This document shows positions 1-4,595 of a stretch of DNA of 6,121 nucleotides, piece by piece. Origin of the DNA: MED-G16 sp964467915. Its GTDB lineage: Bacteria > Bacteroidota > Bacteroidia > Cytophagales > MED-G16. Within the stretch, counting starts at the first letter, position 1; each line of letters begins with the position of its first letter. The translations under genes were made by a program, and so were the position numbers. A model generated the notes under the pieces. It was not told where the DNA came from, did not search any database, and was given only the letters and a program-made list of their open reading frames with translations. Where the stretch lies: positions 1 through 6,121 of the forward strand of contig CAYXSW010000037.1 in the NCBI GenBank assembly GCA_964467915.1, given 5' to 3'.

Positions 1-1
1 A

Positions 2-187
2 ATGAGAAAAGTAAATTCAATGGGTACTTTAGGTGATATTAATATAATAAAAGAGGTTTCAACAGAAAGGTCTACGGGATTTCCGCAAATTGAGAAATGG
101 GAAGATAATATCTTTTTGTCTTGGACTGATATCAGTGGGCGCGAGAAGAGAGTTAAGACATCAAAGATTCCGCTTTCTAGTCTTTAA
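2..187 (+). CDS. Sialidase/BNR-repeat-like protein, C-terminal fragment (5' partial)
   Basis: This is the last 61 codons of a gene entering from the left edge. An ATG sits at position 2, but the reading frame is open to the edge and nothing marks a true start, so I treat it as 5' truncated. The visible tail has the pattern R-S-T-G-F-P-Q, about 13 residues, then L-S-W-T-D, then a basic strand ending K-T-S-K-I-P-L. That pattern resembles the last blade of secreted exo-alpha-sialidase-like or BNR-repeat beta-propeller proteins (established family pattern, recognised from memory). The catalytic residues and any signal peptide would lie outside the window, so enzymatic activity cannot be judged. 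It converges on the alpha/beta hydrolase gene, and the two stop codons overlap at 184-187. The product assignment is moderate; that this is the real end of a gene is more secure. Confidence 0.55.
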   Translation: MRKVNSMGTLGDINIIKEVSTERSTGFPQIEKWEDNIFLSWTDISGREKRVKTSKIPLSSL

Positions 188-2160
188 AAATTAAGAGAAA
201 AATTGTCTAGGTAATATTTCCCCTTATTAAACTTAAATACAATTGATTTAAATTCTTTATTTTCTAAATCAACATAGTAAGTTGAAAAATTAATGTCATT
301 TCTTTTTTTAAACCTTTCTTCTGTCAAATAATTAAATTTTAAATTGTTTAGATCTATATTGGTATTAAATAATTTCAGTGTTTCTGAACCTATGACGTTA
401 CTATTTTTATCTATAAAGTTTATCTCTAATTTTGCAGTATCTTGATCATTTGAGACGTCAAAAGAGAGAAAATTATAATAATATACCTTTATGTCATCAA
501 GTATATCAATAATGAATTCACTTGAGTCAGATACATTTATCTTTATAGCAGAATTCTGTTGATTTTTTCCTCCCCTAAATTTTAATGGCTCAAGTTTAAT
601 TTCAGAAATATCACTAAATTTTAATTTAGAGTTTTTGCTGTATGAAAGTTCATCCTCCTCAAAGTCCAATAAAACACTTGAACCACCAATTTTTGATCTA
701 GAAATAATTTTTTTTGATACGTTTTCTTCAGTAGTATAATTTTCAGATTTTTTTAATATTTCTAGAGAATTAGGATTTCCGTTAAGTGTGTATGCTAAAA
801 AGTTATAGACATACTTCTTTAAAATTTTTCTTTGTAGCCAACCAGGTAAAATATTTGAGTTATTTACAAGTAATTTTCCGGGAAACCCAAAATCATGTTG
901 TCCCCAAGAAGTATTAAATTGTGAGTGGTTTGCTCCCTCAACAAGAATATTAAAGTCAGAAAATGAGCTACTTTTATTATCAATTCTATTTGCTTGTCTT
1001 ATTCCAAAAAAACTATCTTCATCACTATCCATACTTCCCTGAATACTCAGATAATTTACATTTTTAAGGTCATAGTTTCTAAAATATCTGTAATCAGTAG
1101 GAGCTAGAGTAACTATTCCTTTGATATTGAGGTTATAGTCTAATTCTATATTACCATTATCTGGAAATGTTTTAAGCTCATTAAATTTTGATGCGATATT
1201 AACTGCTTCTCCACCTCTTGAATGGCCCATCACAATAATATTATCAAAATCTATTTTGTTATATAAAATGGAGGAGGAGTCATTATTTAATTTTTTAAGA
1301 TAACTTAGATTTTCAAGAAAATGCCATGCTCTTGTCGTCATCTCTTTACCTCTAAAATCACCAGTCCATGATCCATTGAGAAAATTCTGATCAAGCGAGT
1401 TAAAAATATATCCGTGCTTAGACAAGTACTCTCCCAGGTAGTTATATCCGTCATCTGAATGCTCCTGCATGGAATGATTTCCATGAATTATTGATATTAT
1501 AGGGAACTTTTGGTCACCCTCTGGAATCCATAATCTTCCATTTAAAGGAAGATTTTTTTTGTTAAATCCCCAGTATCTTTCTCTCCATTCTATTTTAGAT
1601 TGATTCCATTTAGATTCTAGTATTTTGGATGCGTCCAGATTATAAGAAATAAAATCTGGATTCTTATATTCTTCTCTGTGATTATCTTCTCCTGGAGAAT
1701 AGGTTAGATATGTGAAATTATTATTTCCTTCTGGGATATTAAAAAGATTTTCAGAGTCTACAACTTCTAATTGTTTTTCTGAGAAAAGAACAAAAGATAA
1801 AATTGAAAGTGCTACAGAACAAATCACAGCTTTTAAGATATTTTTTTTAAGAACAGATAATGTTGTCAAGAACAGAATAAGAAGATATGACCCAAAAATG
1901 TAGAATGGAAAAAATGAGTAAATAGTAGATTTTAAATAGACTATTACTACAATTGAACTTATATATATTGAGCTATATGAAATATAATTTATGACTTTAT
2001 AGGTCAATAAGTACATCCCACAAAGAATTATTAGAACTAAAATAAAAGAGTATTCTCCAAAATTTAGAGATCCAGTATTTAATGAAGAATAAAATATTAG
2101 TAAGCTTGTCACCGAAAGTGCGGCTCTCTCACAATTATTTAGATTTTTAAAATTTATCAT
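184..2160 (-). CDS. Membrane-anchored alpha/beta hydrolase with C-terminal beta-rich domain
   Basis: The protein has 658 residues in three parts. Residues 15-126 are strongly hydrophobic and contain about four to five membrane segments (about 15-29, 36-58, 63-79, 84-104, 108-126). Residues about 205-460 form an alpha/beta hydrolase core: the L-W-I-P-E strand, the oxyanion-type H226-G-N-H, the nucleophile elbow G312-H-S314-R-G-G, a probable acid D378 (or D380) in G-S-M-D-S-D, and a probable catalytic H412 in G-A-N-H-S-Q-F. This resembles the dienelactone hydrolase/polyester-hydrolase/PAF-acetylhydrolase-like branch. Residues about 490-658 are beta-rich, opening L-D-F-E-E-D and closing Y-L-D-N-F-S-L, a frame seen in jelly-roll carbohydrate-binding-like modules (inference). 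The likely activity is ester hydrolysis outside the cytoplasm; the substrate is unknown. The start ATG overlaps the stop of the upstream beta-lactamase-like gene, suggesting co-translation. I see no terminator hairpin at its 3' end. Confidence 0.85.
   Translation of the reverse strand: MINFKNLNNCERAALSVTSLLIFYSSLNTGSLNFGEYSFILVLIILCGMYLLTYKVINYISYSSIYISSIVVIVYLKSTIYSFFPFYIFGSYLLILFLTTLSVLKKNILKAVICSVALSILSFVLFSEKQLEVVDSENLFNIPEGNNNFTYLTYSPGEDNHREEYKNPDFISYNLDASKILESKWNQSKIEWRERYWGFNKKNLPLNGRLWIPEGDQKFPIISIIHGNHSMQEHSDDGYNYLGEYLSKHGYIFNSLDQNFLNGSWTGDFRGKEMTTRAWHFLENLSYLKKLNNDSSSILYNKIDFDNIIVMGHSRGGEAVNIASKFNELKTFPDNGNIELDYNLNIKGIVTLAPTDYRYFRNYDLKNVNYLSIQGSMDSDEDSFFGIRQANRIDNKSSSFSDFNILVEGANHSQFNTSWGQHDFGFPGKLLVNNSNILPGWLQRKILKKYVYNFLAYTLNGNPNSLEILKKSENYTTEENVSKKIISRSKIGGSSVLLDFEEDELSYSKNSKLKFSDISEIKLEPLKFRGGKNQQNSAIKINVSDSSEFIIDILDDIKVYYYNFLSFDVSNDQDTAKLEINFIDKNSNVIGSETLKLFNTNIDLNNLKFNYLTEERFKKRNDINFSTYYVDLENKEFKSIVFKFNKGKYYLDNFSLNF
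2157..2160 (-). other. ATGA stop/start overlap coupling two minus-strand genes
   Basis: Read on the minus strand, the four bases are ATGA. The TGA (2157-2159) ends the beta-lactamase-like lipoprotein gene and the ATG (2158-2160) starts the alpha/beta hydrolase. This 4-bp overlap is a classic arrangement for translational coupling and indicates that the two genes form one transcription unit. Confidence 0.85.
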
Positions 2161-2868
2161 ATAAGACTATTATAAATTTCTAAAGATACTTTAGCAAGTA
2201 GATCGGCTCCTTTAATTTCATCTTCTAAATTTTTTGAGAGTAGCACTAATACATACGTAGTATTACCATCTAAAAAAACTATACCAGAGTCGTGTCTTAC
2301 ACCATTAATCCACCCGTCTTTGTGAGCAACTTCAATTGACTTTGGAAGATATTTTGGAATTATGTCGTCATATTTTTGCTTTTTGAGAATATCAACCATN
2401 NNNNNNNNNNNNNNNNNNNNNNNNNNNNNNNNNNNNNNNNNNNNNNNNNNNNNNNNNNNNNNNNNNNNNNNNNNNNNNNNNNNNNNNNNNNNNNNNNNNA
2501 CCTATTTTCTCATATGTCTTCTTATCACTATCATCAAAAGATGATAGTTTAAATAAGCTCCCATCTACTATGCTTTTAAATTCGTTTTTTACTAGGATTG
2601 TGTCATCTAATGAGATCTCATTTTCAAAGCTTTTTTTGAAGGCCTCAATCATAACCGGAGTTTTCATAGTACTTGCAGCATGAAACTGTTCATTTTCATT
2701 GATTAGAATTTCTTTTCCGTCATCAAGATTTTTGAATGCTATGCCAAACTTTCCTTTCTCAGATTTAATTATATTCTCTATATTATTTTGTAATGATGTA
2801 TAATTCACTGAATTATTACATGAAAATAATAAGAGAATTAACCCATAAAGTAGAATTATATTTTTCAA
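2157..2868 (-). CDS. Class A beta-lactamase-like serine hydrolase, lipoprotein (interrupted by assembly gap)
   Basis: The N-terminal part (2500-2868) has a lipoprotein signal with lipobox L-F-S-C17. It continues to the nucleophile motif S66-T-M-K69 inside H-A-A-S-T-M-K-T-P-V and the stretch N-E-F-K-S-I-V-D-G-S. The C-terminal part (2157-2399) carries the third active-site motif in the context V-A-H-K-D-G-W, followed by G-V-R-H-D-S-G-I-V, as in class A enzymes and the Beta-lactamase2 family. The Ser-x-Asn motif and the omega-loop glutamate would fall inside the 100-N gap. From class A spacing (about 164 residues between SxxK and KTG), I infer roughly 80 residues (about 240 bp) are missing. The start is TTG at 2868: the codon just upstream is TAA, and TTG gives a complete signal peptide. 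The first residue of the KTG motif is kept but Thr/Ser is Asp. Lactamase activity is not proven; a peptidase or amidase-type role is possible. Confidence 0.85.
2400..2499. other. Assembly gap of exactly 100 Ns
   Basis: One hundred consecutive Ns interrupt the class A beta-lactamase-like gene. The upstream part ends on a complete codon at 2500 and the downstream part resumes on a codon starting at 2399, so an intact gene needs a missing length divisible by three. One hundred is not, which fits a fixed-size placeholder rather than a measured gap. Confidence 0.97.
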
Positions 2869-2941
2869 TTATGATTTAGATTTATAATAATTAACAATAT
2901 AATTATTTTTAAAAAATCATATAAGTTATTAGATTCAAATT
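2869..2941. promoter_or_regulatory. Divergent intergenic region, presumed bidirectional promoter
   Basis: This 73-bp spacer separates the start codons of the minus-strand lipoprotein/hydrolase unit and the plus-strand serine hydrolase unit, so promoters for both should lie here or just inside the genes. Only 7 of 73 bases are G or C. I could not find a convincing Bacteroidota promoter (TTTG near -33 with TAnnTTTG near -7) in either direction, and neither start has a Shine-Dalgarno sequence. A TTTTTAAAAA palindrome lies at 2906-2915, but in such AT-rich DNA it carries little weight as an operator. Confidence 0.45.
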
Positions 2942-4075
2942 ATGAGGTATTTAATTTTTGCATTATTTCTTTCTCTCCAGTTAGAAGCTCAGAAGTTAAA
3001 CTATCCTGGAAAGATCTGGGAAGAGAAAAAGCCAGAATCTCAGAGTGTTAACTCTCAAAAATTACAAGAAGCTATAGATTTTGCACTTATTAATGAAAAT
3101 TCTGTAGAAAAAGATTTGAGAATAGCTATAACCAAATCTTTTGGTAGAGAACCAGGTTTCCAAATTAAGGGCCCTACTAAGAGAAGAGGAGAGCCTAATG
3201 GTTTAATTATTAAAAATGGATATATAATTGGGAGATGGGGTGATACTAAAAGAGTTGATATGACCTTTAGTGTAACAAAAAGCTACCTCTCTACGGTTGC
3301 AGGTATAGCATATGATCAAGATATGATATCATTAGATGATAAACTAAAAAATTATGTTTGGGATGGAAAATTTGATGATCCTCACAATAGCAGGATAACA
3401 TGGCATCATCTCCTAAATCAGTCCTCAGAGTGGTCTGGAAATCTTTTTGGTACTTATGACTGGGCTGATAGGCCACCAAGAGATTTAACGCTTGAAGAAA
3501 TTAAAAAACAAGAACTATTGCCACCTGGAAAAAAATATAAGTATAATGACGTTAGGGTAAATCTTCTTTCGTATTCCCTATTAAATGTATTTAGAGAACC
3601 TCTACCTAGAATACTTAAAAATAATATTATGGATCCAATTGGAGCTTCTACTACTTGGAGATGGTTTGGTTACGATAATTCAGTAACATTTGTTGATGGA
3701 GTTAAAGTTCAGTCAGTAAGTGGAGGAGGTCATTTTGGAGGTGGAATATTTATTAACTCAGAGGATCATGCTCGATTTGCACTTTTATTTTTAAGAGACG
3801 GTATGTGGGATGGTAAAAGACTTATATCTTCTGATTGGATTAAAAAAATTAGAGTTCCTTCAGAAAACAATTCATCTTATGGATATATGTGGTGGTTAAA
3901 TAGAGGTGAAAGGTATTGGGAAGGTTTACCTGAAAATATTTTCTATGGTGCAGGTTTTGGTGGTAATTACATAGTAATAATTCCCGATTACGAACTTGTT
4001 ATCGTTGCTAGGTGGATAGATTCATCAAAGATTGGAGATCTAGTAAAGATGGTTATAGAATCACATACCCAATAA
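2942..4075 (+). CDS. Exported class C beta-lactamase/esterase-fold serine hydrolase
   Basis: The protein has 377 residues. An N-terminal signal peptide (residues 1-16) has a probable cleavage site after L-E-A, before Q17. The beta-lactamase family (PF00144-type) fold is shown by the nucleophile motif S110-V-T-K113 in F-S-V-T-K-S, the following I-S-L-D-D-K-L helix, the second motif Y201-N-D in Y-N-D-V-R-V-N-L-L, and the late G-F-G-G-N-Y-I-V-I-I-P-D strand region (about 338-349). No K-T/S-G is present: the equivalent strand reads Y-G-A-G-F-G-G, and an earlier H264-F-G lies in a glycine-rich loop. These features favour an esterase, amidase or D-peptidase-like hydrolase over a true AmpC lactamase (inference). 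It probably acts in the periplasm or outside. It is divergent from the lipoprotein gene, and the Gre-like gene follows after 18 bp, likely on the same transcript. Confidence 0.88.
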   Translation: MRYLIFALFLSLQLEAQKLNYPGKIWEEKKPESQSVNSQKLQEAIDFALINENSVEKDLRIAITKSFGREPGFQIKGPTKRRGEPNGLIIKNGYIIGRWGDTKRVDMTFSVTKSYLSTVAGIAYDQDMISLDDKLKNYVWDGKFDDPHNSRITWHHLLNQSSEWSGNLFGTYDWADRPPRDLTLEEIKKQELLPPGKKYKYNDVRVNLLSYSLLNVFREPLPRILKNNIMDPIGASTTWRWFGYDNSVTFVDGVKVQSVSGGGHFGGGIFINSEDHARFALLFLRDGMWDGKRLISSDWIKKIRVPSENNSSYGYMWWLNRGERYWEGLPENIFYGAGFGGNYIVIIPDYELVIVARWIDSSKIGDLVKMVIESHTQ

Positions 4076-4093
4076 CCTAATCAGATACGTTAG

Positions 4094-4537
4094 TTGAAAA
4101 AGAAAATTATTGACTTCATTATCTATTCTATTAAAGAAAAAATAAATATTTTAGAATCAGAGTCAGATTCTATTAGAAAAGAAAAAAATAATATTACTAA
4201 AAGTAGTGCTGGAGATAAGTTTGAGACTAGTAGATCCTCTATGCAAATAGAGTATGATAAATTAAATAACCAGATTAATATTCTTTACAATCAATTGAAA
4301 TTAATTGAATCTATAGATAATTTAACTAAAAAGTCTAGAGTTGGGGTAGGTAGTCTTGTAAAAACAGATAAGTCATTTTATTTCATATGTATTGGCCTTG
4401 GAAATTATACCATTGATAAAAAGACCATATACGTAATTTCTCTAGCTTCTCCTATTGGTAAAATATTAAATAATAAGAAAGAGGGTGATATGATAATATT
4501 TAATAATAGAGAGGAAAAAATAGAAACAATTATTTAG
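4094..4537 (+). CDS. Short GreA/GreB-like transcription elongation factor homologue, TTG start
   Basis: The protein has 147 residues and no export signal. Residues 1-75 are predicted to form a charged coiled-coil hairpin, with S-S-A-G-D41-K-F-E44-T at its turn. Residues about 84-147 match the Gre C-terminal FKBP-like domain (V-G-S-L-V; A-S-P-I-G-K; K-K-E-G-D). The D-x-x-E spacing at the hairpin tip matches the acidic pair that GreA inserts into the RNA polymerase secondary channel to stimulate transcript cleavage. Short Gre-like proteins of this type are common in Bacteroidota, where I recall some carry misleading automatic names. The start must be TTG at 4094: the preceding in-frame codon is TAG, and the first in-frame ATG would remove the first helix. 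It lies 18 bp after the serine hydrolase gene. A cleavage-factor role is inferred. Confidence 0.82.
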   Translation: MKKKIIDFIIYSIKEKINILESESDSIRKEKNNITKSSAGDKFETSRSSMQIEYDKLNNQINILYNQLKLIESIDNLTKKSRVGVGSLVKTDKSFYFICIGLGNYTIDKKTIYVISLASPIGKILNNKKEGDMIIFNNREEKIETII

Positions 4538-4595
4538 GTAGACTCTTAAATTTATGGGATTTGATAATTATTATAGATATTGGTAGATTACAAGG
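4538..4595 (+). other. 58-bp intergenic spacer before the acylase gene
   Basis: The spacer is AT-rich and contains no hairpin followed by a T-run, so I see no terminator separating the Gre-like gene from the acylase gene. An AAGG at 4592-4595 directly abuts the ATG, too close to act as a normal Shine-Dalgarno sequence. A promoter here is possible, but I found no clear consensus match. Confidence 0.3.

Noticed and set aside
1712..1903. 63-codon open frame on the plus strand
   Set aside because: It lies antisense inside the membrane alpha/beta hydrolase gene and has no recognisable domain; it is a shadow frame.
2362..2544. Plus-strand open frame running through the N gap
   Set aside because: Most of it is unknown bases and it is antisense to the beta-lactamase-like gene; it has no support.
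2906..2916. TTTTTAAAAA palindrome in the divergent spacer as an operator
   Set aside because: In a region of about 90% A+T such palindromes arise easily, and no second copy or flanking structure supports it.
3291..3479. 62-codon minus-strand open frame
   Set aside because: It is antisense to the class C-like hydrolase, whose motifs support the plus strand.
4076..4093. CTAA...TTAG inverted repeat between the serine hydrolase and Gre-like genes as a terminator
   Set aside because: The stem is only four A/T-rich pairs with no following T-run, too weak for a terminator.
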